A stretch of 64,000 bases of DNA from Serripes groenlandicus (taxonomy: Eukaryota > Mollusca > Bivalvia > Cardiida > Cardiidae), in NCBI GenBank assembly GCA_031761405.1, contig JASEVX010000007.1, positions 59,231,803-59,295,802 of the forward strand, read 5' to 3'. A program made the translations under genes and the position numbers. Below the pieces are notes generated by a model, which ran no database searches, had not been told where the DNA came from, and saw only the letters and a list, made by a program, of their open reading frames with translations. Below are positions 19,763-30,078 of this stretch, piece after piece. Every line of letters begins with the position of its first letter. Positions within the stretch are counted from its first letter, which is position 1.

Positions 19763-22274
19763 CAGACACAGTCACCGCAGCTACTCTTCCACCCAGGAGT
19801 AATTTGGAGTCCAAGGGCGCGGCTCTCAGGCGGTCCTTGCTAATTTGTAGCAATGAGGAAGGGGCATGCAAAACTGCATCCCTCCTCGTGGACATTAACT
19901 CTGTGGCATTCTGCAACTGCAGAGCCATCAGATGCCTGTTGCCCGTATCCAAGGCCTCTAAAATTCTACTAGCGCCTTTGCTAGAGACATTTTCCTCTTT
20001 CATTAAGAGGGACAGAGCCACCGCGAAGTGGTCATCTAGAGATGCCACCATTACTCCTAGCCGTGCTCTGGCCTCCCACCTCTCTAATGATTTAGAACTC
20101 ACTAAAACATGGGCGGGCGTAGCTAGTCCAAGTGTAGCTGCTTCCCCGTCCAAGGATGGTACCTTGACCGGGAAGAACTCCTTAGACGTGACATACGTCT
20201 TAGGAGAGACCCATTCTTTCGAGATGGATCCTGGGACGAACCAGCCTGCAGCCACTGAGTCAAGAGACCTGGTTGACTGAAGCTGTTCCACCATTCTGCC
20301 CAAATTGTTAGCTTGAGGTAGTAACTGTGACGGAGTAGTGATCTCCGCATTAAGTTCCTCTAAGCTAGAAAGGTTTTTCCGACGAGGGGGAGCGTCAACC
20401 TTTGGGCACAAAGTATCCGGTACTACCCGAAATACTTCGCTAATGGCCTGTTGAAGAGACCAACGCTCTTCAGTCAACTCAATATCTGCAGCTGACTGGC
20501 TTCCCTCATCTTCGTTACACGAAGAGCTGGGGGAGTACCTAGTCCTCTGAATCCGATTTCGACGTCGTCTAACTGGTCTTGCAACCGGTTGATCAACGTC
20601 GGACTCAGACATGGAACTTTCCGAAGAAACCATGTTCTGTTGGAGATCAAACGGAACGGACCCTCTCTCCGCAGCCGAGAGCGGTCGTGTTCGATCAACT
20701 GTCTGGGCATAACTAACCGTATGGGACGGTTTAGCCCTCCCTTTATCAGAATGCGCTAACGTATTCTGTTTCAGGGGTTGCCTTTCCAAGGACTGTCTAT
20801 TAAATAGATGTCCCTCCGAATGCCTCGACATCCCAAAATACGTTGGGTTTTGATGCTCTCGGTAGGCTTGGAACTCCCGTCTATTTCCGACCGGTTCCAT
20901 TGAATGGACCGGTGGAAGGTACTGGGGAAAAGTGTTATCTTTAACGATGTACACAGTTCCTTTTGGGGATTGAAAAGATCTCTCTGCACAAGAGTTCCCA
21001 TACCCGGAGCCAGACGGGTGAATAATAGAGGTCGGTCCGTAACCTATACTCTGATTATTCGTGCACCCACTCTGTTGTTGACCCGCTATGGAATGATAAT
21101 TTGTATCAATCCGGTCACTCAGTACAGAGCTCGTGCCTGGACGCGCCATGTTTGCATAAGCAATTGGCTGACTAGTTGCGTCATTAACAAATGAGCGACT
21201 GTCTGGTCGTGAGATGTTTTCATAACCAACAGGTAGTCTAGCCCCGTCATTACCAAATGACTGACTATCTCCCTGCCGTGTCATGTTCACCTGCGTGACC
21301 GGTAGGTTGGTCGTATCATAATTAAATGATTGACCCAAACCTTGTCTAGACATGGCTACATGCTTGACTGATTGGCTAGCCACTTCATCGTAAAATGAGT
21401 GTCTGCCTGGTCGCGTCATATTTAAATGAGTGACCGTCTGCCTGGCCGCGTCGTAGCTATTCGACTGCAGCCCTGTCATTTCACCGCTAAGTGAATGACT
21501 ACCTTGTCTAGCCATGGCAAATTGACTGACTGGCCCGGTCGTCTGACCGGTGACAGGTCGCGTCATCGCTAGATGACGCCCCGGTTGCCCGGGGACCTGT
21601 CGCGCCACGGCATTTGGGTCTTGCTTTCCAGCTCCAGCAAAACCCGGTTGACTAATGATAGGCAGTAGTGAATCTGTTCTACCAAGAGTCTCCGGAAAAC
21701 TCTGTCCGCAGACATCGTGATCCGGCACCCTGCAGCAGTCCGAAGACTGCTGTAGCTCAGGGTGTGGTGTTGGTTGAGCCCCAACACCAGGCGACAGATA
21801 ATGCGGTTCAAGGAAAGATGACTCCAGCACTTGAGCACTCTCTACCTTGTTTCGGTACGGTATCAGGCCCGAAGGCTTTAGTTCCCCGACCGAACAACGC
21901 GCATCCAAAGCTACCTTAACACGCTCCTCCTTGTCTCTAGCTAGACTTGGAGGTGCGTTTGTGTTAAGTGGAGTAGGTACAGCCTTAACCTTTAAGCCAC
22001 TTAACACAGTCGCGGAGTCCGATTGAGAAAACCCCTCGAACTCCGCTTCACTCGAGGATACTAGAGACACCTTTTTAGGGGCACTCTTACCCTTTCTGCT
22101 TCTGCTAGTCTTACCCTTCTTGACCAGTTTCCACGTAGAAACCGACCACGAAGAGCAGTACTCGCATGGTGACAGTTGTGTGCATTTAGAGCAATACACA
22201 CAGTCCGGATGCGTGTCCCATGTGTCCACAGCATGACCACACGAGCCACGCCTCTGATCACCTTTTTGTGACAT
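19497..22274 (-). CDS. DIRS copy 2 gag-like protein, intact (925 aa)
   Basis: The start at 22274 (MSQKGDQRRGSCGH) is chosen because it aligns with copy 1; the frame is open 20 codons further upstream. Layout: N-terminal Cys/His cluster (CGH, DTHPDC, CSKC, CEYC), a long middle with imperfect repeats of about 20-25 residues (NMTRPG..SF..D pattern, roughly residues 255-420), an acidic/serine-rich stretch, then the conserved LQQAISEVFRVVPD and PPRRKNLSSLEELNAE block and a lysine-rich tail. Presumed structural protein of the retrotransposon particle. It ends in overlap with the RT frame. Confidence 0.85.
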   Translation of the reverse strand: MSQKGDQRRGSCGHAVDTWDTHPDCVYCSKCTQLSPCEYCSSWSVSTWKLVKKGKTSRSRKGKSAPKKVSLVSSSEAEFEGFSQSDSATVLSGLKVKAVPTPLNTNAPPSLARDKEERVKVALDARCSVGELKPSGLIPYRNKVESAQVLESSFLEPHYLSPGVGAQPTPHPELQQSSDCCRVPDHDVCGQSFPETLGRTDSLLPIISQPGFAGAGKQDPNAVARQVPGQPGRHLAMTRPVTGQTTGPVSQFAMARQGSHSLSGEMTGLQSNSYDAARQTVTHLNMTRPGRHSFYDEVASQSVKHVAMSRQGLGQSFNYDTTNLPVTQVNMTRQGDSQSFGNDGARLPVGYENISRPDSRSFVNDATSQPIAYANMARPGTSSVLSDRIDTNYHSIAGQQQSGCTNNQSIGYGPTSIIHPSGSGYGNSCAERSFQSPKGTVYIVKDNTFPQYLPPVHSMEPVGNRREFQAYREHQNPTYFGMSRHSEGHLFNRQSLERQPLKQNTLAHSDKGRAKPSHTVSYAQTVDRTRPLSAAERGSVPFDLQQNMVSSESSMSESDVDQPVARPVRRRRNRIQRTRYSPSSSCNEDEGSQSAADIELTEERWSLQQAISEVFRVVPDTLCPKVDAPPRRKNLSSLEELNAEITTPSQLLPQANNLGRMVEQLQSTRSLDSVAAGWFVPGSISKEWVSPKTYVTSKEFFPVKVPSLDGEAATLGLATPAHVLVSSKSLERWEARARLGVMVASLDDHFAVALSLLMKEENVSSKGASRILEALDTGNRHLMALQLQNATELMSTRRDAVLHAPSSLLQISKDRLRAAPLDSKLLLGGRVAAVTVSDASEQSRRLSASAVSAFAQGQKRSATSTFKSKPKKPVQAKKHKRDPKAFVPRQSTSTGTKSAKPKAPFKTGSKNRQPSKYSAAPRPQP

Positions 22275-22761
22275 ATTTATGATACAAATATACGAAAAGA
22301 ACACAAAATAACACCAAAAAAAAAAAATTCTCAAATTTTTTTCTACTTTTTATTTTTCTACCCGAGTGACAACCCGGAACGTATATAATCTATAAACAAA
22401 ATTTATAAATTTTTGTCTATGTTATAATTACATGTAAATACAACAACATCATAAGTATAATCTATAACGGGATTGGAAACTCATCGTTTAACTTAAGTCT
22501 TGAACTCAATTACGTTCCGCACCCGAAGACATTAACTGAAAATAATGGGTGGGGTAACCACCTCGTGCTTTTCAGCTAGTTGTCGCCTACAAAAACAAGC
22601 AATTACAACAATAATTTAAACATTTAAATGCAGTTGAATATCTGTTAATGCAGTTCCATAACTGAATGAACAACTAAATAAGGCAATAGGCCTTAAAAAG
22701 CCAAGAAAAGAATAATTAGAAAATAATGTGTAAATTCTTAGCTGTCTAGCTGGTGGATCCA
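22275..22761. other. DIRS copy 2 leader region
   Basis: Non-coding, AT-rich stretch between gag and the right inverted repeat, equivalent to 11942-12432 in copy 1. Shares AATGGGTGGGGTAACCACC. Confidence 0.6.
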
Positions 22762-22910
22762 GAAATGAAAGTGGCAAGATATCACGTGCTTTCCCGCTCT
22801 TACGGGCAACCGTGTATATCACATATACGTGAGGAATACGCAAGGCGAGTTCTTTTTCTGGATGAATTAAGGGTGTAGAGATTATATATCAGGTATTAAA
22901 TGACTGGTAA
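22762..22910. repeat. DIRS copy 2 right inverted terminal repeat
   Basis: Inverted partner of 16062-16210 over 149 bp, followed by the short outer tail TGTATTTTTGACATAAAA, which is mirrored in the internal complementary region. Confidence 0.9.
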
Positions 22911-22928
22911 TGTATTTTTGACATAAAA

Positions 22929-24687
22929 ACTGCTCTTTCGCACCCAATTAATTTCATACTTGCCACCTATTAAATAGTAATGGGACTCGCAACTGGCATT
23001 TCTCTTGCGCCAAACATATAATGTATGCATCAATGATTTAGATAAACAATTTAACTGATAATCATATGTTGTTTCATGTGTGGTCTACTTTTTAAACATA
23101 TGAGGATAAATTTTAACATCTGTGAAATATTTATTATAATTATTATTAAAAAGGAGGAAGTTCATGTCTTCAGCAATTTAACCGTTTTCTCAATGTTTTA
23201 AGCGTTTAAAGGTTTTCATTGTTGCTTCAGACATGGAAAGGGTTTAATAGCTTTTTATTGCATGTAGATTTAAATCCCAAAATGTAATAATTTGTTGTGG
23301 TTTTATTGACAAATACAAAACATCCAAAATCCTGACCAAAAGAAATCCTGAAATTTGTAGATCTATGTGAAATTTCAAAAATCCTGGAATTAGTCCTTAT
23401 GAAAACATTATGTGTATTTTTAGACTAATGAAAGTCAAGAATACATGTGTGTTAAAAATTAAATCAATGCAGTCTATAGTATTCTGAAATATATATATAT
23501 TTATAAATCAAAGTCGAGCATACTTCAAATATTTACCCAAACTTTTTTTGCTACAAACTGCAAGTAAAGGGTTACCATTTACACATATTACATAAGGTGT
23601 CAATACTGTATATAGCGTGTCAAACTGATAATCCTTGCTTTAGGCTATTAAAGAGATCGATACAATACTGATCATCATCGGGTTTCGTTATAAAACGCGG
23701 TAACTTCATCTTGTAAAACCTTTAGTTACGGCTTTTTTGGATGAGACTAATCCATCGTTTTTGCTGTGTAAGCAATATGGTACTGGGAACATTTCGTGCC
23801 CATTTTTCAACAATATTTCAGTTACATGTTTATATGGCAAGGGAAAGGTTCAATTGCTCCTAATGGGCAGTTCCACAGTTCTACTCTTATCAAACGACCT
23901 TCACCCTTTACGGCGGTCGGATTTGTGATATTTTTAAAAGATTTGAGAATTAGGAACATTCACATCATTTTTAACAGTATTAAAGATGTATACATGGTAA
24001 ACAGAACTAAATGTTCCGTAAAAATACGTTAAGCAAGTGATCAATTAATTATAATCTGAGCACTTTACCAACGTATTTTTCACGAACATTCTTTTTATTC
24101 GAATATATTTATGAACTTGAACGGAAATGTAAATGCGAGTACTAAGCGATGAACAAAATAAGGCAACAATGAGATTTATAACTTTTCAGAAAATAACAAA
24201 TTTATAAACTCTTCGTTGGCAAAGCATGCAAATATAGGGAGAATATTCGAATAATTTGTGATCAAATATTCAAATACTTATTTTTGTATTCATTGCCATC
24301 CCTAGGTAAAAGGTTGACTCTCTAACTTTTGAAACAAATTTCATAGCTTAATATGGGGCCATAACTACTATGGAATACCCAAAGGGATCTGACTAGGCTT
24401 CATTCTGGGTCCAGAAAATACTTACCCATATTAAGATGTTCATTCTAACTAGACAGCCAACAATTTCTGTGGAAGCCTCGTTGACTTCACATGTGTTCAT
24501 TCTGTTTATCAACAGGTGTAAAGGAATCAAACAATGTCGTATACATTTGTAAACAGAGTTGATAAATTATGATAAAAGGTTATCATGAATGCACATCCAC
24601 AAAGTAACGCTTCATTCAAGAGAGCAACGGCATTATATAGTCCAGAGCTCCATAGAAGGTGCAAAATCCTGTTCTAAAATGTCATCA
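22929..24687. other. AT-rich non-coding stretch
   Basis: No gene recognised. A weak family M remnant may lie near 23175-23250 (ends GACATGGAAAGGGTTTAA). Several unrelated short open frames look like chance. Confidence 0.4.
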
Positions 24688-24907
24688 ATAAACCGTTTCC
24701 CTGATACAAGACTTCTGCAGCAGAAGACTTTGAACATATTTTGTCAAAAGATATGAAATCTCTATAATTGAATGGATAACCTATGACTAAAAGTGGAAAA
24801 CATTGTGACAAAAGGAGAAATTGCACGTTTTTCTTTTGTCACTATGTTTTCAAAAAGCTGTCTGCTGCAGAGGCGTCAGAAAACATCTATATGAGGGAAA
24901 GGGTTAA
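24688..24907 (-). mobile_element. Family M MITE
   Basis: Left end eroded to ATAAACCGTTTCCCTGATAC; right end GAGGGAAAGGGTTAA intact. One hairpin arm is shortened. Confidence 0.7.
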
Positions 24908-25106
24908 ACCCTGTGTTGCAGGTACCCAAAATACTTGTCTTATACTACAAATCTAAAAGTCTAGTCATGCAAGTAAAATTATGGAATAGAGTTAAAAAAC
25001 ATTGTGGCAAAACGAGACATTCCTCTTTATGTACTTCTCCTCCTCTTGCCTCAATGTTTTCAAAAGAATTCTGCTGCAGATGCATCTGCAGGTGAAAAGG
25101 GTTGAT
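24904..25106 (-). mobile_element. Family M MITE, diverged (left duplicate)
   Basis: Shares TTAA with the preceding copy. Contains AACATTGTGGCAAAACGAGA, TTCTGCTGCAGATGCATC and ends GTGAAAAGGGTTGA. Confidence 0.55.
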
Positions 25107-25205
25107 GAGGACCACAGAATAAGGTTTGGTTATGTTGAACTTGGGACAAAAAGAACAACTAACTGCCCCTTCTGTCTGCAACACATGTTGCTCAGGAGGG
25201 GTTTC

Positions 25206-25426
25206 TTAACCCTTTCCCACATACAACAATTCTGCAGAAAACTACTTTGAAACCCATATTGGCAAAAAAGACGGATTATCTTTATTTATTACTTAGAAAA
25301 AGATGAAAACGTTGTGGCAAAAGGAGAAATTGCTCAATTTGAGCAATTTCTGCTTCAGTCACAATGTTTTCAAAAGTCGTCTGCTGCAGATGCGTCAGAA
25401 AGCATCTGTATAAGAGAAAGGGTTAA
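25206..25426 (-). mobile_element. Family M MITE, CACATA subfamily (left duplicate)
   Basis: TTAACCCTTTCCCACATACA at one end and AGAGAAAGGGTTAA at the other. The hairpin centre is GCTCAATTTGAGC. Confidence 0.75.
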
Positions 25427-25436
25427 TTAATTAGAA

Positions 25437-25665
25437 GGCATTCTAATGCTGTTTTCAACAGTTTTTCAGATATTTCTCAGCTACAAGTTCACCTAACATG
25501 TGTTTCCTGGCTGGCTTTCTCCCACTAGCACTGTACTCCAAACAACATAATTTCATGGCAACAAACTGGCTACCGTCTCACATAGACTATTTTAAGCACA
25601 GTGTTGGAAGACTAATCATGCTAGTAGCCACAATGACTTTTCTCAGTCATCATAAAGTATCAAGC
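25437..25665 (-). mobile_element. Diverged family B SINE (left duplicate)
   Basis: Weakly similar to 14051-14329: TTCTCAGCTACAAGTTCACC, CATGTGTTTCCTGGCTGGC and ACTTTTCTCAGTCATC are shared landmarks. The tRNA-like head is gone. Confidence 0.45.
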
Positions 25666-25715
25666 TCATTGTATTTGGAGTGGGTTTCAATGTAATAGTA
25701 AAAATAAGTACTTAC

Positions 25716-26079
25716 TTTCACACTTGAGACACTGTTTATAGACACCCCAGATAAAGTCCCCACACTCATCACACCAGGTTGGATTCGTCAACTGCTGCGC
25801 CCGAAAGTCGTGACCTTTGGCAGGTGCTCTCAATAGTGTACCGTAATCCTCATGCTCTGATCCAATACCATTGGGAATATGAGACATTTCAATTTGTTCA
25901 TTTGAAAGCACATGTTGCTCCTCGCTGGCACTAGGCCTTCGCGAAAATATTGGAAGTAAATCGAAAACACTTCTATAGTTCCTCAAACCGTTTCTTATCA
26001 CACCGAAAACTCCCTCCCCCGAACCTGAAGGACTGTTTGTCTGTCCGAGTTTCTGCGGGCTACTCGCTGACCTTTCCAT
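25716..26079 (-). CDS. RASSF1/5-type protein, first coding exon (left duplicate)
   Basis: The exon starts at ATG 26079 and ends at a strong donor (GTAAGT, positions 25715-25710), leaving phase 1. It encodes 121 residues. The end is the start of a C1 zinc-binding domain of the RASSF type: His90, then PTWCDECGDFIWGV with Cys103 and Cys106, and Cys120, spaced H-x12-C-x2-C-x13-C. The remaining C1 ligands must lie in the next exon. TWCDxCGDFIWGV is diagnostic of RASSF1A/RASSF5 (NORE1), Ras-association tumour-suppressor scaffolds that link Ras-like GTPases to MST/Hippo kinases. Residues 1-80 are serine-rich and probably disordered. No further exon was recognised to the left, so the next intron is long. 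Confidence 0.8.
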
Positions 26080-26514
26080 GATTGTAAAAAAATCAGCGAA
26101 TGAATGTCACTGTGCTCCTTTTTGCCATTAAAAATCTACAGCTTTCACTATTTCCTTTCTCTGTAGAGTTACAGTTATACTGCTAACGTGTAGATAGTAG
26201 CATTACAAGTATATCATTTCTGTTTTGTTGAAAAGATGAAGCTCATTTATCCAGCTGAAGGCATCGCTATTTTAAAATTTCAGAAATTCTTCTATCTACA
26301 TTCTTTTTCCTGCAATAATAAATAATCATTTGACTGTTTAACTGATGTGATGATACCCAAGAATTGAAACAATTATCTCATGATCCATTATTGCAGCAAT
26401 TGCTTGACAAAGAATAAAAGAGAAACAACACAAGCTTTAAATGCAGTATTTCAATCATACCAAAACATTGCCCAGAGGTCTAGATAAGGAATAGTAAACT
26501 GTTGTTTACCCAAC
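26080..26514. promoter_or_regulatory. Upstream region of the RASSF exon (left duplicate)
   Basis: Expected to hold the 5' untranslated region and possibly the promoter of the minus-strand gene. No TATA box or CpG island is apparent. The same sequence lies at 30079-30513. Confidence 0.3.
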
Positions 26515-26712
26515 GGTATCCCTCTTATGACTCAACCAAACCCTTGTGAGTACCAACAAGGGCCACAACATAGGGTTTGAGGGTCATTAAAGGATTTGGG
26601 GATGTGAAATACTCTTCTTATTTAGAGCTCTGATTATTTCACTAACATGGTGTATCATTCTTTATACAGTGGACTCGCTATTACTCTAGATTAGTATTTC
26701 ACATCCCCAAAT

Positions 26713-26912
26713 NNNNNNNNNNNNNNNNNNNNNNNNNNNNNNNNNNNNNNNNNNNNNNNNNNNNNNNNNNNNNNNNNNNNNNNNNNNNNNNNNNNNNNNN
26801 NNNNNNNNNNNNNNNNNNNNNNNNNNNNNNNNNNNNNNNNNNNNNNNNNNNNNNNNNNNNNNNNNNNNNNNNNNNNNNNNNNNNNNNNNNNNNNNNNNNN
26901 NNNNNNNNNNNN
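26713..26912. other. Assembly gap, 200 N
   Basis: Exactly 200 undetermined bases, probably a placeholder of fixed size. It begins inside one arm of a long inverted repeat that can be read in full at 30514-30818. Confidence 0.99.
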
Positions 26913-27002
26913 TATTACATTTTATTTTTTAACATGCCTTAATAATCAATATTTATGTATATGTACATTGTTTTGATCTGAATTCGTGAAAATGATATTA
27001 TA

Positions 27003-27095
27003 TAATCCTTTCCCTGATATAGACACTTTCTGACGCCTCTGCAGCAGACGGCTTTTTGAAAACATGGCAAAAGAAGAAATTTCTCAAAACGAGTC
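27003..27095 (+). mobile_element. Family M MITE, left half only
   Basis: AATCCTTTCCCTGATATAGA, CTGCAGCAGACGGCTTTTTG and the start of the hairpin, then unrelated sequence. Confidence 0.6.
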
Positions 27096-27213
27096 AACAT
27101 GGTACCTTAGTTTGAAATAGTCCTAATCCACTTCAAACAAACACTTATATTGAATTATTAATTTTAAGAAATTATCTTTTACTTACATATAAAACATACA
27201 TCAAATATCTTTC

Positions 27214-27407
27214 TTAACCCTTTCCTTCATACGACAATGCTGCAGCAGACGACTTTGACATGTTTTGCCAAAGAATAGAAAATCTTTATAATTGAATGGA
27301 TAACCTATGACTAAAAGTAGAAAACATTGTGGCAAAAGGAGAAATTGCACGTTTTGTGCAATTTCTTCTTTTGTCACTATGTTTTCAAAAAGCCGTCTGC
27401 TGCAGAG
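27214..27407 (-). mobile_element. Family M MITE, right end cut off
   Basis: TTAACCCTTTCCTTCATACG through the complete hairpin to CGTCTGCTGCAGAGCA, where it abuts the next copy. Confidence 0.7.
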
Positions 27408-27411
27408 CACT

Positions 27412-27582
27412 TTAACCCTTTCCCTCATACGACAATTCTGCAGCAGACGACTTTTGAACGTTTTTGGTCAAAACATAGAAAATCTCCATAATTGAATGGA
27501 TAACCTATGACAAAAAGTGGAAAACATTGTGGCAAAAGGAGAAATTGCACGTTCTGTATGTCTATATGAGGGAAAGGGTTAA
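27412..27582 (-). mobile_element. Family M MITE, internally deleted
   Basis: Both ends intact with TTAA; the second hairpin arm and CTGCAG box are deleted (GCACGTTCTGTATGTCTATA). Confidence 0.75.
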
Positions 27583-27723
27583 CTAGCCTATACCACAATA
27601 AATCTGCAATAGACGACATCAAGAGCAATTTCATCTTTTGCCACAATGTTTTCAAAATTAATGCTTTGTAAAGATGCCTGCTGCAGAGATGTCAGAAAGG
27701 TTTTGTATTTGGGAATAGATTAA
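27583..27723 (-). mobile_element. Degraded family M MITE
   Basis: ACAATAAATCTGCAATAGAC and GCCTGCTGCAGAGATGTCAG mark the two boxes; the ends are eroded. Confidence 0.4.
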
Positions 27724-27932
27724 TGTTTTCAACTTCTATAAAGCCCGATACTGTCTCATTTTCAGATGTTTTCAAAGTAGATGAGGACTGGAGTAAACAG
27801 ATAAATATTTTGTTCCTGGAAATTAAGGCAAAGTTTGAAAAAAACAAATTGAGTACAGGGATAATTACTCATTTTCCTTGAATTATTTGTTTTGATTTTG
27901 TTGGGTAATTGCATGGATTACCCTCATGTTAT

Positions 27933-28163
27933 TTAACCCTTTCCCTCATACGACAATTCTGCAGCAGACTACTTTGAACGTATTTTGTCAAAACATAGAA
28001 AATCTCCATAATTGAATGGATAACCTACGACAAAAAGTGGAAAACGTTGTGGCAAAAGGAGAAATTGCATGTTCTGTGCAATTTCTTCTCTTGTCACTAT
28101 GTTTTCAAAAAGCCGTCTGCTGCAGAGGTGTCAGAAAGCGTCTATATGAGGAAAGGGTTTTAA
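27933..28163 (-). mobile_element. Family M MITE, full-length
   Basis: TTAA to TTAA, with complete boxes and hairpin. The closing TTAA is shared with the next element. Confidence 0.8.
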
Positions 28164-28389
28164 CTCTTTCCCACATACAACATATCTGCTGTAGATGACT
28201 AGAAAACATCTTGGCAAAAGTTGGGAAAATCTCTATAAATGTAAGTGTATTAATGGAATGGAGTTCAAAACATTGTGACAAAAGAAGAAATTGCTCATAA
28301 TGAGGAATTTCTTCTCTTATCACAATGATTTTAAGTTGTCTGCTGCAACTGCATCAGAATGTGTCTGCAAGTGGGTAAAGGGTGTTCAA
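28160..28389 (-). mobile_element. Family M MITE, CACATA subfamily, back to back
   Basis: Starts TTAACTCTTTCCCACATACA at the TTAA of the previous copy and ends GTGGGTAAAGGGTGTTCAA, where the next begins. Confidence 0.65.
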
Positions 28390-28613
28390 CCCTTTCCCTC
28401 ATATAGACGCTTTCCGAAGGCTCTGCAGCAGACGGCTTTTTGAAAACATGGTGACAAAAGAAGAAATTGCACAAAACGTTCAATTTCTCCTTTTGCCACA
28501 ATGTTTTCGTCTTAGTCATAGGTTATCCATTCAATTATGGAGATTTTCTATGTTTTGACAATATACGTTTAAAGTCGTCTGCTGCAGAATTGCCGTATGA
28601 GGGAAAGTGTTAA
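28386..28613 (+). mobile_element. Family M MITE, full-length, back to back
   Basis: Third member of a contiguous chain, in the opposite orientation. Left TTAA mutated to TCAA, right TTAA intact. Confidence 0.75.
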
Positions 28614-28683
28614 GTCTGTTGAACGGTAAAACTTTAAACAGTAATGACAGGTAGCATCTGCAGGGATACTGGTAATATCCGTT

Positions 28684-28906
28684 TTAACCCTTTCCCTCAT
28701 ATGACAAATCTGCAGCAGACGACTTTGAATGTCAAAAAATAGAAAATCTCTATAATTGAATGAATAACCTATCACTAAAAGTTGAAAACATTGTGGAAAA
28801 AGGAGAAATTGCTCGTTTTGAGAAATTTCTTCTTTGTCACTACGTTTTCAAAAGCTGTCTGCTGCAGAGGTGTCGGAAAGCGTCTATATGAGGGAAAGGG
28901 TGTTAA
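28684..28906 (-). mobile_element. Family M MITE
   Basis: TTAACCCTTTCCCTCATATG to GAGGGAAAGGGTGTTAA. The closing TTAA is the junction where the 1,810-bp duplication begins. Confidence 0.75.
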
Positions 28907-29105
28907 ACCCTGTGTTGCAGGTACCCAAAATACTTGTCTTATACTACAAATCTAAAAGTCTAGTCATGCAAGTAAAATTATGGAATAGAGTTAAAAAACA
29001 TTGTGGCAAAACGAGACATTCCTCTTTATGTACTTCTCCTCCTCTTGCCTCAATGTTTTCAAAAGAATTCTGCTGCAGATGCATCTGCAGGTGAAAAGGG
29101 TTGAT
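28903..29105 (-). mobile_element. Family M MITE, diverged (right duplicate)
   Basis: Same as 24904-25106. Confidence 0.55.
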
Positions 29106-29204
29106 GAGGACCACAGAATAAGGTTTGGTTATGTTGAACTTGGGACAAAAAGAACAACTAACTGCCCCTTCTGTCTGCAACACATGTTGCTCAGGAGGGG
29201 TTTC

Positions 29205-29425
29205 TTAACCCTTTCCCACATACAACAATTCTGCAGAAAACTACTTTGAAACCCATATTGGCAAAAAAGACGGATTATCTTTATTTATTACTTAGAAAAA
29301 GATGAAAACGTTGTGGCAAAAGGAGAAATTGCTCAATTTGAGCAATTTCTGCTTCAGTCACAATGTTTTCAAAAGTCGTCTGCTGCAGATGCGTCAGAAA
29401 GCATCTGTATAAGAGAAAGGGTTAA
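29205..29425 (-). mobile_element. Family M MITE, CACATA subfamily (right duplicate)
   Basis: Same as 25206-25426. Confidence 0.75.
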
Positions 29426-29435
29426 TTAATTAGAA

Positions 29436-29664
29436 GGCATTCTAATGCTGTTTTCAACAGTTTTTCAGATATTTCTCAGCTACAAGTTCACCTAACATGT
29501 GTTTCCTGGCTGGCTTTCTCCCACTAGCACTGTACTCCAAACAACATAATTTCATGGCAACAAACTGGCTACCGTCTCACATAGACTATTTTAAGCACAG
29601 TGTTGGAAGACTAATCATGCTAGTAGCCACAATGACTTTTCTCAGTCATCATAAAGTATCAAGC
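29436..29664 (-). mobile_element. Diverged family B SINE (right duplicate)
   Basis: Same as 25437-25665. Confidence 0.45.
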
Positions 29665-29714
29665 TCATTGTATTTGGAGTGGGTTTCAATGTAATAGTAA
29701 AAATAAGTACTTAC

Positions 29715-30078
29715 TTTCACACTTGAGACACTGTTTATAGACACCCCAGATAAAGTCCCCACACTCATCACACCAGGTTGGATTCGTCAACTGCTGCGCC
29801 CGAAAGTCGTGACCTTTGGCAGGTGCTCTCAATAGTGTACCGTAATCCTCATGCTCTGATCCAATACCATTGGGAATATGAGACATTTCAATTTGTTCAT
29901 TTGAAAGCACATGTTGCTCCTCGCTGGCACTAGGCCTTCGCGAAAATATTGGAAGTAAATCGAAAACACTTCTATAGTTCCTCAAACCGTTTCTTATCAC
30001 ACCGAAAACTCCCTCCCCCGAACCTGAAGGACTGTTTGTCTGTCCGAGTTTCTGCGGGCTACTCGCTGACCTTTCCAT
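29715..30078 (-). CDS. RASSF1/5-type protein, first coding exon (right duplicate)
   Basis: Same 121 residues, ATG and GTAAGT donor as at 25716-26079. If the duplication is an assembly artefact, this is the same exon seen twice. If it is real, one copy may be an alternative first exon or a broken duplicate. Between here and the gap, no second RASSF exon is visible. Confidence 0.8.

Larger units (their letters stand above)
16017..22928 (-). mobile_element. DIRS-like retrotransposon, copy 2
   Basis: Same layout as copy 1, in the same orientation and about 6.9 kb long. Recombinase and RT frames have the same length as in copy 1 (no net length change from the recombinase stop to the gag stop), while the sequences differ at many positions, so the two are separate lineages or old sisters, not a recent duplication. 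Gag and recombinase are open; RT has one nonsense codon. The terminal-repeat middles differ clearly between copies, while the outermost TTACCAGTCATTTAATACC and the internal complementary logic are conserved. Confidence 0.92.
24903..26712. repeat. 1,810-bp segment duplicated at 28902-30711 (left copy)
   Basis: This segment and 28902-30711 look identical at a constant offset of 3,999 bases; no difference was found by eye. Identity begins at a TTAA junction between two MITE copies and, on this side, stops at the N gap. Because the left copy ends at the gap, an assembly overlap (contig ends or two haplotypes) is at least as likely as a real recent tandem duplication. Confidence 0.85.

Noticed and set aside
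25687..25715. C-terminal extension of the RASSF frame (SKYLFLLLH)
   Set aside because: It is read-through past the GTAAGT donor into the intron.
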